Both the position numbers and the translations under genes were made by a program. This document shows, one piece after another, positions 8,196-16,654 of a stretch of DNA of 64,000 nucleotides; the first letter of the stretch is position 1, and every line of letters begins with the position of its first letter. The stretch covers positions 1 to 64,000 of the forward strand of contig JAIELJ010000009.1 in assembly GCA_019753105.1 (NCBI GenBank). Direction: 5' to 3'. The notes under the pieces are model-generated. The model was not told the origin of the DNA. It saw only the letters and a list, made by a program, of their open reading frames with translations, and searched no databases. Origin of the DNA: Hyphomonadaceae bacterium (GTDB lineage: Bacteria; Pseudomonadota; Alphaproteobacteria; Caulobacterales; Aquidulcibacteraceae).

Positions 8196-8606
8196 ATGCG
8201 CATCGCCGGGATGACGCCGCTGTTGCAAGTGTTCGACATGCTAGAGGCGCTGGCGTTCTACAGGGATGTGTTGGGTTTCGAGGTCGAGGCGGCGTCGCCT
8301 GAGGTGGATGCGCCGGAGGGGCGGTTTTCGCACTGGGTGGCGCTTCAGCGTGATGGTGTGAGCCTCATGCTGAACACCGCGTATGACGAGGGCGAGCGCC
8401 CGGCTTTTCGCGTCGATATGCAACAGCGCGCGCACGCCGATGTGTGTTTGTACTTCGCCTGCGCCGATGTGGATGGCGTGTACGAGGACCTGCGCGGCTT
8501 GATCCCAGATTTGGCCGCGCCCTCCAACGCGCCCTATGGCATGCGCCAGCTTTATCTGCGCGATCCCGATGGTTATGCGCTCTGCTTTCAGGCGCCGGTG
8601 GCGTAG
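8196..8606 (+). CDS. VOC-family (glyoxalase/bleomycin resistance-like) protein
   Basis: A 136-residue vicinal-oxygen-chelate protein with paired beta-alpha-beta units. The N-terminal half starts LLQVFDMLEALAFYRDVLGFEVE and the second half ends YLRDPDGYALCFQ, the usual end motif with a metal-ligand-type Glu replaced by Ala-Leu-Cys. Such proteins include isomerases, dioxygenases and drug-binding proteins; substrate unknown. It starts 12 bp after the dioxygenase, suggesting one transcript. Confidence 0.83.
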   Translation: MRIAGMTPLLQVFDMLEALAFYRDVLGFEVEAASPEVDAPEGRFSHWVALQRDGVSLMLNTAYDEGERPAFRVDMQQRAHADVCLYFACADVDGVYEDLRGLIPDLAAPSNAPYGMRQLYLRDPDGYALCFQAPVA

Positions 8607-8609
8607 CAA

Positions 8610-8825
8610 GTGGAGTATGCATTTCCAGCGCTGTTCATGGTTTCGGGCTTAGCGATGCTCTGGCGCGCTCAGTGGCTTCACGACAACTGGTGGCCGGGGA
8701 ACTCTGCCTCTGACCGTCAAAGTAGCGCGAGCAAGTACAATCTAGACACAGCAACATCGGTGCGGTTCATGAGATGGATAGGTGGATTTAATGCGGTCGT
8801 TGGCGCGCTATCTTTGTTCGGATAG
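8610..8825 (+). CDS. Small hypothetical membrane protein
   Basis: A possible 71-residue protein starting at GTG 8610, 3 bp after the VOC stop. It has two hydrophobic stretches (FPALFMVSGLAMLW near the start and WIGGFNAVVGALSLFG at the end) separated by a polar loop. No clear Shine-Dalgarno is present, so it would depend on translational coupling. The hydrophobic layout argues for a real gene; the short length leaves doubt. Confidence 0.4.
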   Translation: MEYAFPALFMVSGLAMLWRAQWLHDNWWPGNSASDRQSSASKYNLDTATSVRFMRWIGGFNAVVGALSLFG

Positions 8826-8846
8826 TCCACTAGCGGAGAAGGTTGG

Positions 8847-9269
8847 ATGAGTGGACTGAAAGAAAACGCCGCCGCTTCGCTGGCAAAGTGGCATGAGATG
8901 GTGGTGGCGAAGGATATGTCGGCGCTGGCGGACATCGTGCATCCGGAGGCGACATTCCGCTCGCCGATGGCGTTTAAGCCTTATCACTCAGCGCAAGCGG
9001 TGACGCTGATCATCTCGACGGTGATGAACGTGTTCGAGGACTTTGCGTATCATCGCACATTGGTGAGCGAGGACGGCTTGAGCGTTGTGCTGGAGTTCAG
9101 CGCGCGTGTTGGCGAGCGCGGGCTAAAGGGCATCGATCTGATTGCGTTCGATGCGGACGGAAAGATCGTCGACTTCGAGGTGATGGTGCGTCCGTTGAAC
9201 GGTCTGCAAGCGCTCGGCGCGGAAATGGGCGCGCGGTTGGCGGCATTTTTGCCGGCGTACAAAGGCTAG
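8847..9269 (+). CDS. NTF2-like / SnoaL-like protein
   Basis: A 140-residue protein with the cone-shaped NTF2-like fold signature: an N-terminal helix (SLAKWHEMVVAKDMSALADIVH), then PEATFRSPMAF and strand-rich sequence. SnoaL-like proteins serve as small hydrolases, isomerases or ligand-binding proteins; no catalytic assignment is possible. Shine-Dalgarno GGAGAAGG lies upstream. It ends 1 bp before the convergent DCC-family gene. Confidence 0.8.
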   Translation: MSGLKENAAASLAKWHEMVVAKDMSALADIVHPEATFRSPMAFKPYHSAQAVTLIISTVMNVFEDFAYHRTLVSEDGLSVVLEFSARVGERGLKGIDLIAFDADGKIVDFEVMVRPLNGLQALGAEMGARLAAFLPAYKG

Positions 9270-9270
9270 A

Positions 9271-9633
9271 TCAGGTTTCCCGCAGCAGGCGCTGGAAGGA
9301 CGGGCGTACTTTGAGAAAGCCACGATAGGCCACGTCCAAGAGCCCCAGCAAGGGCGGCCAGCGGGCCAAAATGCCGAGCGGTCGCAAGATAGGAATAGCG
9401 CGCCACATCGCTGCGAAGGCGGCCGCTCCTACAAGAATTGGTCCGTCTCGCTCTTGTGCATGGAAGCGTCGCAGCAGCTCTTGGCGGTCGATCGGGCACA
9501 CGCCTTCAGCGCCACTGGCAATGTCGACAAAGTCTATCGCGCCTCGCCGATCAAGGCGCCGCATGAGGCCAATCTCGCGGCGGCAGAGCGGACAAGCGCC
9601 GTCGAACCAGACTGTCAGCTGAGGTGTGCTCAT
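9271..9633 (-). CDS. DUF393 / DCC-family thiol-disulfide oxidoreductase-like protein
   Basis: A 120-residue protein with the diagnostic DCC-family N-terminus VWFDGACPLCRREIGLMRRLD. The CxxC (CPLC) resembles thioredoxin-like redox centres. Later sequence (DGPILVGAAAFAAMWRAIP) also fits the family. Biological role is unknown. Its start overlaps the stop of the SOUL protein gene by 4 bp (ATGA), so the two are translationally coupled. Confidence 0.86.
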   Translation of the reverse strand: MSTPQLTVWFDGACPLCRREIGLMRRLDRRGAIDFVDIASGAEGVCPIDRQELLRRFHAQERDGPILVGAAAFAAMWRAIPILRPLGILARWPPLLGLLDVAYRGFLKVRPSFQRLLRET

Positions 9634-10250
9634 ACACGCGCCAGTTCGATCATGACTTCATTGCGCCGCGCCCACGGTAAGGTCCAGGGCGGGTTGTAGA
9701 ACGCATAAGTGACAGGTCCGATGGCGCGTTCGCCGCGCGCCGCTACGCGCTGCATAAGTGTCTCGACGTGCTCGTTGATGTTGTTTTGCGTGGCGAGACC
9801 ATTGAACCGCAACACGGCGACACGGCGCGCCGGAGTCTCTCGCAAGCTTACGCTCGTATCGAGAGGGCGCGGCATGGCGGCAAGGGTTGAACCGGGCGGC
9901 ATGTAGAACGTCACGATCCAAGCGTTGCCGGAGCGCGCCTGCGTAACCGGGGCGGTCATCGCGATGTCCTGGCCGACTTGGCGCTGAGCGACGGGGGCTG
10001 TCATCGCGATCGAGCGATTGGGTTCGTTGCCACCGAAGATGAAGCGCGCAAGCCGGCGAAAGCCTTCATTGATGGCCTGTCCGCGTTCTCCCGAGACTTC
10101 GGTTTCCGCGACAACCGTGGGTGCATAATCGCGAATTTCAAACGCACCGTCCCGATGAACAAGCGTCCATTCGGGTTCTTCCGTGGCATTTGCGGCAGGG
10201 CCAGCCACTAGCGTTCCTATCACAGCGAGTGCGATCCAGAGATGTTTCAT
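9630..10250 (-). CDS. SOUL-family heme-binding protein, exported
   Basis: About 206 residues. MKHLWIALAVIGTLVAGPAANA is a signal peptide. The mature part is a SOUL domain: YEIRDYAP-like FEIRDYAPTVVAETEV, repeated IAMTAPV motifs, TFYMPPGSTLAAMPRP and NEVMIEL at the end. SOUL proteins bind heme or tetrapyrroles. ATG 10250 is chosen because it begins the signal peptide. It lies downstream of hemB on the same strand (50-bp gap), a plausible tetrapyrrole link. Confidence 0.87.
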   Translation of the reverse strand: MKHLWIALAVIGTLVAGPAANATEEPEWTLVHRDGAFEIRDYAPTVVAETEVSGERGQAINEGFRRLARFIFGGNEPNRSIAMTAPVAQRQVGQDIAMTAPVTQARSGNAWIVTFYMPPGSTLAAMPRPLDTSVSLRETPARRVAVLRFNGLATQNNINEHVETLMQRVAARGERAIGPVTYAFYNPPWTLPWARRNEVMIELARV

Positions 10251-10300
10251 AAGGCGTGTACGGCCACTGGCCCGCAAGGGATCACTTGCGCGCGAACCGA

Positions 10301-11314
10301 TCAGGCGCCCAGCATCTCCGCAACCTTTGGCGCGAAGTACGTCACGACGCCGTCGGCGCCGGCGCGTTTGAAGGCCATCATCGTTTCCAGCACGGCGCGG
10401 TCTTCGTCGATCCAGCCGTTTTGCGCGGCCGCCTTGATCATGGCGTACTCGCCGCTGACCTGGAACGCGTAAGTGGGCAGGCCGAAACTCGCCTTCACGC
10501 GCGCGACGATGTCGAGATAAGCAAGCCCCGGCTTCACCAGCAACATGTCAGCGCCCTCGGCGACATCCATAGCGACTTCGCGGAGCGCTTCGTCGGTGTT
10601 GCCGGAATCCATTTGATAGGTTCGTTTATCGCCAGGATTGGCGACGGCGCCGCTACCGAGTTTCCCTGAGCCGATGGCTTCACGATAGGGCCCGTAGAAA
10701 GCTGACGCATATTTCGCGGCGTAGGACATGATCAGCGTGTCGTGATGACCCGCGCCGTCGAGCGCTGCGCGGATTGCGCCGACGCGGCCGTCCATCATGT
10801 CGGAGGGCGCCACGATATCGGCGCCGGCTTTGACTTGAACGAGCGCCTGCTCGGCCAGCACTTCGACAGTCTCGTCGTTGAGGATGCGGCCATTCTGCAG
10901 GAGGCCGTCGTGGCCGTGATCGGTGAAGGGATCGAGTGCGACGTCGACCATGATGCCGACATTTGGCGCCGCGTCCTTCATCGCGCGCACCGCGCTACAG
11001 ACGAGGCCTTGCGGGTTGAGCGCCTCCTTTCCTGTCGGGTCCTTCTTGGCGCTGTCGACGTGCGGAAACACGGCGATCGCAGGTATGCCAAGTTGCGCCG
11101 CACGACGCGCCGCTTCAGCGGCTGCGCGTACCGAAAGCCGCGCGACCCCAGGCATGGCCGTCACCGGAACGGAGGGCTCGATGCCGTCATGGATGATCAT
11201 GGCCCAGATCAAATCATCGGTGCTCACCACGTTTTCGCGCGTGAGGCGACGCACCCAGTCGTCCTGGCGCAGGCGGCGTGGGCGCGCTGCAGGAAAGCGT
11301 CCTGTGTAGTTCAT
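10301..11314 (-). CDS. hemB: Delta-aminolevulinic acid dehydratase (porphobilinogen synthase)
   Basis: This 337-residue enzyme condenses two 5-aminolevulinates to porphobilinogen. The two Schiff-base lysines are K201 (SYAAKYASAFYGP) and K261 (LLVKPGLAYLD). The metal region reads DVALDPFTDHGHDG with Asp in place of the three zinc cysteines, which marks the magnesium-type enzyme usual in alphaproteobacteria. ATG 11314 gives MNYTGRFP. It is divergent from hemA, which makes its substrate; the 141-bp intergenic region carries an FNR/FixK-like box. Confidence 0.96.
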   Translation of the reverse strand: MNYTGRFPAARPRRLRQDDWVRRLTRENVVSTDDLIWAMIIHDGIEPSVPVTAMPGVARLSVRAAAEAARRAAQLGIPAIAVFPHVDSAKKDPTGKEALNPQGLVCSAVRAMKDAAPNVGIMVDVALDPFTDHGHDGLLQNGRILNDETVEVLAEQALVQVKAGADIVAPSDMMDGRVGAIRAALDGAGHHDTLIMSYAAKYASAFYGPYREAIGSGKLGSGAVANPGDKRTYQMDSGNTDEALREVAMDVAEGADMLLVKPGLAYLDIVARVKASFGLPTYAFQVSGEYAMIKAAAQNGWIDEDRAVLETMMAFKRAGADGVVTYFAPKVAEMLGA

Positions 11315-11383
11315 GCGAGTCGTTCGCAAATCTGCAAAAACATCTGCGGTCTCGCGCCCCAGTTACTTAAGTCGAAGCCTGCG

Positions 11384-11397
11384 TTAATCTGGATCAA
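11384..11397 (+). promoter_or_regulatory. FNR/FixK-like box upstream of hemA
   Basis: TTAATCTGGATCAA differs by one base from the TTGAT-N4-ATCAA consensus. It is centred about 65 bp before the hemA start, in the hemB-hemA intergenic region. FnrL/FixK control of hemA is known in Rhodobacter and Bradyrhizobium. No footprint evidence; one-sided mismatch. Confidence 0.5.
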
Positions 11398-11455
11398 TGA
11401 TCTTGGCTACTGCAACAGGTAGCGAAGGCCTGGGCAGTAGTAGAGAACGCGGCGC

Positions 11456-12685
11456 GTGAGAAACGAAGATATTCAGGTGTTCGAGAGCGCCGTCGCCGAT
11501 ATCCGCGACGAGGGCCGCTACCGCGTGTTCGCCGACATCATGCGCGAGCGCGGGCGGTTTCCCCACGCGAAGCTGCGCCTGAGCGAAGGCGGCTATCGCG
11601 ACATCGTCGTCTGGTGCTCGAACGATTATCTCGGCCAAGGGCAAAGCCCCGAAGTGCTCGACGCGGCGCACGCGGCGCTGGACAAGGTTGGCGCGGGCGC
11701 GGGCGGTACGCGCAATATCTCCGGCACGACCTCCTACCACGTCGATCTTGAGCGCGAGCTCGCTGCTTTGCACGGCAAGGAAGCAGCGCTGCTGTTCACG
11801 TCGGGCTATGTCTCGAATGATGCGACGCTCTCGACGCTGGCGCAGCTTTTCCCGAACCTCTGGATTTTCTCGGACGCGCAGAACCACGCCTCGATGATCG
11901 AAGGCATTCGCCGCGCCAAGTGCGAGAAGCGGATATTCCGCCATAACGATGTTCAGCACCTGGAAGCGCTGATCAACGAAGCGCCGGCCGATGCGCCGAA
12001 GCTGATCGCGTTCGAGAGCGTCTATTCGATGGATGGCGATACGGCGCCAATCGAACAGATCTGCGATCTCGCCGAAGCTTATGGCGCCATGACCTATCTC
12101 GACGAAGTCCACGGCGTTGGCCTTTATGGGCCGACCGGCGGCGGCGTCGCTGAGCGCGATGGCGTGATGCACCGTGTCGATTTCATCGAAGGCACGCTGG
12201 CGAAAGCGTTCGGCACGATGGGCGGCTACGTCACCGGGCCGGCCGCTGCCATGGACGCGATCCGCTCGACCGCTTCGGGCTTTATCTTCACGACCTCGCT
12301 TGCGCCTTCGATCGCGGCCGCTGCGCTGGAAAGCGTGCGCATTGTGAAAGAATGCCCGCATTTGCGTGATCGCTTGCAGGAGCGCTCGGAGCGGCTGAAG
12401 GCCTTGTTGGCGGAAGCGGGCATTCCGGTCATGGCGGAAAGCACCACGCACATTGTGCCAGTGCTCGTCGGCGACGCGGCGCGCTGCAAGAAGATCTCGG
12501 ACATCCTGCTGCTCGAGCACGGCATCTACGTGCAGCCGATCAATTATCCGACGGTGCCGAAGGGCACGGAGCGCCTGCGTATCACGCCATCGCCATTCCA
12601 TGACGATGCGCTGATGGATGCGCTGGTGGAATCTTTCAAAGCCGTATGGGCAAAGTGCCCAGTGCATATCCCGCCTGCGTCGTGA
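11456..12685 (+). CDS. hemA: 5-aminolevulinate synthase (C4 pathway)
   Basis: A 409-residue PLP enzyme that joins succinyl-CoA and glycine, committing carbon to heme. Conserved blocks include [66 protein letters not shown] and the PLP lysine K250 in [14 protein letters not shown]. The start is GTG 11456. A class II aminotransferase of the KBL/BioF type is excluded by the ALAS-type [21 protein letters not shown] ending. It is translationally coupled to the next small gene. Confidence 0.96.
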   Translation: MRNEDIQVFESAVADIRDEGRYRVFADIMRERGRFPHAKLRLSEGGYRDIVVWCSNDYLGQGQSPEVLDAAHAALDKVGAGAGGTRNISGTTSYHVDLERELAALHGKEAALLFTSGYVSNDATLSTLAQLFPNLWIFSDAQNHASMIEGIRRAKCEKRIFRHNDVQHLEALINEAPADAPKLIAFESVYSMDGDTAPIEQICDLAEAYGAMTYLDEVHGVGLYGPTGGGVAERDGVMHRVDFIEGTLAKAFGTMGGYVTGPAAAMDAIRSTASGFIFTTSLAPSIAAAALESVRIVKECPHLRDRLQERSERLKALLAEAGIPVMAESTTHIVPVLVGDAARCKKISDILLLEHGIYVQPINYPTVPKGTERLRITPSPFHDDALMDALVESFKAVWAKCPVHIPPAS

Positions 12686-12912
12686 GCGGCGAAGACCTCG
12701 GGGAGGTCATTTTTGAAATCACGCAGATCGGCGACGTGCAGCGCGTCGCCGCCGTTCATGTTGCGACGGGCGTCGAAGTTGTGATCCAGGCGCCGGCGAA
12801 CGCGGCGCGCGTTGATGTGCAGACTCTAGCGTTGCGCAAGCTGGAGTGGGCGCTTTCGAACAAGGATGAAGAAGATCCGCCACCGCCGCAGCGGCCTGGT
12901 AAAATCGTTTAG
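12682..12912 (+). CDS. Small conserved protein coupled to hemA (DUF6898-like)
   Basis: A 76-residue protein starting at GTG 12682, overlapping the hemA stop as GTGA. The core [48 protein letters not shown]-type pattern resembles a small alphaproteobacterial family often found near hemA or glyA; I think DUF6898, but this needs checking. The C-terminus is acidic, then Pro-rich. No catalytic motif. It converges with mucR, overlapping by 4 bp. Confidence 0.65.
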   Translation: MSGEDLGEVIFEITQIGDVQRVAAVHVATGVEVVIQAPANAARVDVQTLALRKLEWALSNKDEEDPPPPQRPGKIV

Positions 12913-13346
12913 TCCTTGCGGCGGACGCCTTTGCCGAGGCCGATCTTCTTGGCGAACTCGGAGCGGCGCGCAGCGTAGGCGGGCGCGACCATTGGGTAGT
13001 CGGCCGGCAAGTTCCAACGCTTTCGATACTCTTCAGGCGTCATGCTGTAAGTCGAGCGCAAATAGCGCTTGAGCATTTTCAGTTGTTTGCCGTCTTCGAG
13101 GCAGACGATGTAGTCGTGCTGAACAGACTTCGCGACCGGCACGGCTGGTTTCGGCTTCTCACCGGGAGCAACCGCACTCGCGCCAGACAACCCCGCGACC
13201 GTCTTGTGGACGGAGCGGATGAGCTCCGCCAGTTCATCGGCCGATACTTTGTTGTTCGCGACAAATGAGGCGACGATATCAGCTGTCATCCGCAACGTGT
13301 CATCGTTGCCATGACCTTCCGCTTCGTCTTCATCCCGTATAGCCAA
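12909..13346 (-). CDS. mucR: MucR/Ros-family transcriptional regulator
   Basis: A 145-residue regulator. The N-terminal half (MTADIVASFVANNKVSADELAELI) is the oligomerisation part; the C-terminal half (KMLKRYLRSTYSMTPEEYRKRW, then NLPADYPMVAPAYAARRSE) is the Ros-type DNA-binding fold. The usual C2H2 zinc ligands are incomplete: one Cys (VCLEDGK) is present, the second is Asp, and the His pair is Tyr and Thr/Tyr. Caulobacter-type MucRs share this. The start is TTG 13346, supported by an AGGA 9 bases upstream. MucR proteins pair with CtrA/SciP and silence AT-rich promoters. Confidence 0.88.
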   Translation of the reverse strand: MAIRDEDEAEGHGNDDTLRMTADIVASFVANNKVSADELAELIRSVHKTVAGLSGASAVAPGEKPKPAVPVAKSVQHDYIVCLEDGKQLKMLKRYLRSTYSMTPEEYRKRWNLPADYPMVAPAYAARRSEFAKKIGLGKGVRRKD

Positions 13347-13375
13347 GCTATTTTCCTAGCTATTACAACGCTATT
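13347..13375 (-). promoter_or_regulatory. Triple GCTATT direct repeat at the mucR leader
   Basis: GCTATT occurs at 13347-13352, 13359-13364 and 13370-13375, spaced about one helical turn apart, immediately upstream of the mucR start and spanning its Shine-Dalgarno. A helically phased repeat here would suit autoregulation, which is known for MucR proteins; site identity is inference. Confidence 0.3.
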
Positions 13376-13547
13376 AGGCCCGCCTATACCGCTTTGGTCG
13401 TAATCGAGGCAAGTATTACTTGCGGCATAAGGCTAATCAGCTTGCCGACAATTGCGGCTTTATCGCCCTACACAGTAACTTTGCTTATTCGGAGCGAGGA
13501 ACTTATCTTCTACGCGAATCCGATACCGCAAGTTGAGCGAGGCCAGA

Positions 13548-14849
13548 ATGACCCAAGCCGCGGGACGCACCGCCGGTGAACGCGACCGTTTCTTCGAAGC
13601 GGCGCTTGAGCGCGTGGACGCCGACGTCAAAGCGTCGATCGACGCGGAGCTTCATCGTCAGCAAAAGCAGATCGAGCTTATCGCCTCGGAGAACATCGTC
13701 TCGCGCGCTGTGCTGGAAGCGCAGGGCTCTGTGCTTACCAATAAATACGCCGAAGGTTATCCAGGGCGGCGCTATTATGGCGGTTGCGAGTTTGTCGATG
13801 AAGTTGAGCGCCTCGCGATCGAGCGCGCTAAGAAACTATTCGATTGCAAGTTCGCGAATGTGCAGCCGCACTCGGGCGCCAACGCGAACCAGGCAGTGTT
13901 CTTCGCGCTGCTACAGCCGGGCGACAAATTCCTAGGCATGGACCTCGCCAGCGGTGGTCACTTGACTCACGGTTCGCCGGTCAACGTTTCGGGCAAGTGG
14001 TTTCAGCCTGTCGCGTATGGCGTGCGCGAGGACAATCACTTGATCGATTACGATCTGGTCGCCGAGATTGCGCATCGCGAAAAGCCGAAGCTCATCATCG
14101 CTGGCGGCTCGGCCTATTCGCGGCAGATCGATTTCAAGCGTTTCCGCGAGATCGCCGATAGCATCGGCGCTTATCTCATGGTCGATATGGCGCACTATGC
14201 AGGCTTGATCGCCGGCGGCGCTTATCCGTCTCCCCTCCCACACGCGCATGTGGTGACGACGACGACGCACAAGACATTGCGTGGCCCACGCGGCGGGATG
14301 ATCCTCTCGAATGACGAAGATCTCGGCAAGAAGATCAATTCAGCAGTGTTCCCTGGCCTACAGGGCGGGCCGCTGATGCACGTCATTGCTGCGAAAGCAG
14401 TGAGTTTCGGTGAAGCGCTGCAGCCTGAGTTCAAGCTCTATGCGCAGCGTGTCGTTGAGAACGCGCGGGCGCTCTCGGCGCGGCTGGTGCAGAACGGCCT
14501 GGCGGTCGTTTCGGGCGGCACGGATAGCCACTTGATGCTGGTCGACCTTCGCCCGAAGCGCGCGACCGGTAAGGTCGCCGAGCATTCGCTGGAGCGGGCG
14601 CTGATCACGACCAACAAGAACGGTATTCCAAACGACCCGGAAAAGCCGTTCGTCACCAGCGGCATTCGCCTCGGCACGCCGGCTTGCACCACGCGTGGCT
14701 TCGGCCCGGCCGAGTTTCAACTCGTCGCGGACCTCATCTGCGAAGTGCTGGACGGCTTGCAAGGCTCGAACGGCGATAACTCCGGCGTCGAAGCTGCAGT
14801 TGCTGCAAAAGTCGAGCAACTCACGGCTCGTTTTCCGATCTACAATTGA
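13548..14849 (+). CDS. glyA: Serine hydroxymethyltransferase
   Basis: A 433-residue PLP enzyme that interconverts serine and glycine with tetrahydrofolate, feeding one-carbon metabolism and glycine for hemA. Motifs: [60 protein letters not shown], and the PLP lysine K242 in [17 protein letters not shown] 13548 is chosen (GAGG upstream); a TTG at 13533 is possible. The 200 bp between mucR and glyA should hold both promoters; no riboswitch fold is evident. Confidence 0.96.
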   Translation: MTQAAGRTAGERDRFFEAALERVDADVKASIDAELHRQQKQIELIASENIVSRAVLEAQGSVLTNKYAEGYPGRRYYGGCEFVDEVERLAIERAKKLFDCKFANVQPHSGANANQAVFFALLQPGDKFLGMDLASGGHLTHGSPVNVSGKWFQPVAYGVREDNHLIDYDLVAEIAHREKPKLIIAGGSAYSRQIDFKRFREIADSIGAYLMVDMAHYAGLIAGGAYPSPLPHAHVVTTTTHKTLRGPRGGMILSNDEDLGKKINSAVFPGLQGGPLMHVIAAKAVSFGEALQPEFKLYAQRVVENARALSARLVQNGLAVVSGGTDSHLMLVDLRPKRATGKVAEHSLERALITTNKNGIPNDPEKPFVTSGIRLGTPACTTRGFGPAEFQLVADLICEVLDGLQGSNGDNSGVEAAVAAKVEQLTARFPIYN

Positions 14850-14890
14850 GGGCGCGGCGCCGCTGATTCGGGCCGCGCGGAGCTCAAAAC

Positions 14891-15349
14891 ATGCGCTGCC
14901 CGTTCTGTCAGAATGAAGACACCCAGGTGAAGGATAGCCGCCCGACGGAAGACGGGGCGGCCATCCGTCGTCGGCGCCACTGCGATAAGTGCGAGCAGCG
15001 CTTTACGACATTCGAGCGCGTTCAGCTGCGCGATCTTGTGGTGCTGAAGCGCTCTGGCCGGCGGGCGCCGTTCGATCGCGACAAGCTCGCGCGTTCGCTC
15101 TCGATTGCGCTGCGTAAGCGGCCGATCGAGCCCGATGAGGTCGAGCAAATGATCTCAGGCATTGTCCGTAAGCTGGAAAGCCAGGGCGAGAGCGAGATCA
15201 CCTCCGAGACCATTGGCGGTATGGTGATGGAAGCGCTGCGCAACAAGGACACCGTCGCCTACGTGCGCTACGCCTCGGTCTATAAGGATTTCGCCGCTGC
15301 TTCCGATTTTGCCGACTTCATCGAAGAGGCGGATAGGAAGAAGAGCTAG
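14891..15349 (+). CDS. nrdR: Transcriptional repressor NrdR
   Basis: A 152-residue repressor of ribonucleotide reductase genes. An N-terminal zinc ribbon uses C3, C6, C31 and C34 (MRCPFC...RRHCDKC). An ATP-cone domain follows ([20 protein letters not shown]...[11 protein letters not shown]), which senses ATP/dATP. It heads the riboflavin operon 22 bp before ribD, a standard alphaproteobacterial arrangement. Length is normal. Confidence 0.96.
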   Translation: MRCPFCQNEDTQVKDSRPTEDGAAIRRRRHCDKCEQRFTTFERVQLRDLVVLKRSGRRAPFDRDKLARSLSIALRKRPIEPDEVEQMISGIVRKLESQGESEITSETIGGMVMEALRNKDTVAYVRYASVYKDFAAASDFADFIEEADRKKS

Positions 15350-15371
15350 GGCGGTCCATAACAGGCGCACC

Positions 15372-16034
15372 ATGCCCCGCCCGCGCGTCACACTGAAACT
15401 GGCGACGTCCCTCGACGGGCGCATCGCGACGGCAGCGGGCGAAAGCCAGTGGATCACGAGCGAGGCGTCGCGCGCCGAGGTACAGCGCCTGCGCGCCGCG
15501 CACGATGCGGTCCTGGTCGGCGCAGAGACGGTGCGGAAGGATGATCCCTCGCTGCTCGCGCGCACTGAGCCTGCGCCGGCGAAGCAACCGGCGCGCGTGG
15601 TGGTGACGACGCGGCTTGAGATTCCGCCGGATGCGAAGATGTTCGCAGACATTCCGACCGCGCCCGTGATCGTGTTTTCCGTTCCACGCGCGAGTCCGGC
15701 GCGGCATGCGATCATTGAGGCGATGGGCGCGCGGATTGAGCCGGTCGAGACCGGGCCGGGTGGTGTCGATATGGCGGCCGTGCTGGAGCGCTTGAGCGGG
15801 CTGGGCTTCGGCAGCGTGCTGGTTGAGGGCGGCGGCAGGATTGCGGCGTCCTTGATCGATATCGGCGCAGTGGACCGGATCGAGTGGTTTCGCGCGCCGA
15901 TCGTGCTCGGCGGCGAAGGCCGGCCGGCGCTGGCGGATTTGAGCTATGACGCGCTGGCCGATGCGCCGCGGTTTAAGCGGGTTGCGTTGCGTGAGCTTGG
16001 CCCCGATGTCTGGGAAAGCTACGAGCGGGCCTGA
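15372..16034 (+). CDS. ribD: RibD reductase domain protein lacking the deaminase domain
   Basis: A 220-residue protein equal only to the C-terminal half of RibD, the 5-amino-6-(5-phosphoribosylamino)uracil reductase (RPRVTLKLATSLDGRIATAAGESQWITS, LVGAETVRKDDP, LVEGGGRIAASLI). The N-terminal zinc deaminase domain (HAE / PCxxxG..PCxxA) that normally precedes it is missing; only 22 bp separate it from nrdR, so there is no room. ATG 15372 is chosen over an upstream start inside nrdR. Position in the operon indicates the RibD role. The deamination step must be supplied elsewhere. Confidence 0.88.
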   Translation: MPRPRVTLKLATSLDGRIATAAGESQWITSEASRAEVQRLRAAHDAVLVGAETVRKDDPSLLARTEPAPAKQPARVVVTTRLEIPPDAKMFADIPTAPVIVFSVPRASPARHAIIEAMGARIEPVETGPGGVDMAAVLERLSGLGFGSVLVEGGGRIAASLIDIGAVDRIEWFRAPIVLGGEGRPALADLSYDALADAPRFKRVALRELGPDVWESYERA

Positions 16035-16046
16035 AAGAGCGAGCCT

Positions 16047-16652
16047 TTGTTTACTGGAATTGTTTCTGCACTCGGTGATGTGCGCGCGGCGGAGCGGCGG
16101 CAAGGGTTGCTGCGCTTGACCATCGGTGCGCCGTACGCGGCAGAGGGCATCGATATCGGGGCTAGCATCGCGCATGACGGTTGCTGCCTGACGGTGGTGG
16201 AGAAGAGTGCTGAAGCGGGTGGTTCGGCCTATGTGGTTGAGGTTGCGCCCGAGAGCTTGGCGTTGACGACGCTGGGTTCGCTCAATGTCGGCGACAAGGT
16301 GAATCTGGAGCGCTCGCTTCGCGTAGGCGACGAACTTGGCGGCCACATGGTGCAGGGCCACGTTGATGGCTTGGGCGAGGTGCTTTCGGTGCGCCAGGAT
16401 GGCGAGGGCTGGCGTATTCGCGTGAAGCCGCCGGAGAGTATCACGCACTTGATTGCGCCGAAGGGCTCGATTGCGATCGCCGGCGTGTCGCTGACGGTGA
16501 ATGAAGTGGATGACGAGGGCTTCGGCGTGCTGATCATTCCGCACACTTGGAGCGTTACGACTTTGTCGAAGCTCAAGGCGGGCGATAAGGTGAACTTGGA
16601 AGCCGACATGATGGCGCGCTACGCGGCGCGGCTCATCGAGGCGCGGAGATAG
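16047..16652 (+). CDS. ribE: Riboflavin synthase alpha chain
   Basis: A 201-residue enzyme that dismutates two 6,7-dimethyl-8-ribityllumazines to riboflavin. It begins with the invariant MFTGIV, which fixes the start at TTG 16047. Two repeated lumazine-binding halves are seen, each with the ..SIAHDGCCLTVVE / SIAIAGVSLTVNEVDD pattern, and GGHMVQGHVDG in between. It lies 12 bp after ribD and 2 bp before ribBA. Confidence 0.95.
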   Translation: MFTGIVSALGDVRAAERRQGLLRLTIGAPYAAEGIDIGASIAHDGCCLTVVEKSAEAGGSAYVVEVAPESLALTTLGSLNVGDKVNLERSLRVGDELGGHMVQGHVDGLGEVLSVRQDGEGWRIRVKPPESITHLIAPKGSIAIAGVSLTVNEVDDEGFGVLIIPHTWSVTTLSKLKAGDKVNLEADMMARYAARLIEARR

Positions 16653-16654
16653 GC

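Noticed and set aside
11384-12667. Long open frame antisense to hemA (427 codons)
   Set aside because: Arg/His-rich, no family features; produced by codon bias of hemA.
13376-13547. Glycine riboswitch before glyA
   Set aside because: No tandem aptamer-like conserved cores could be seen.
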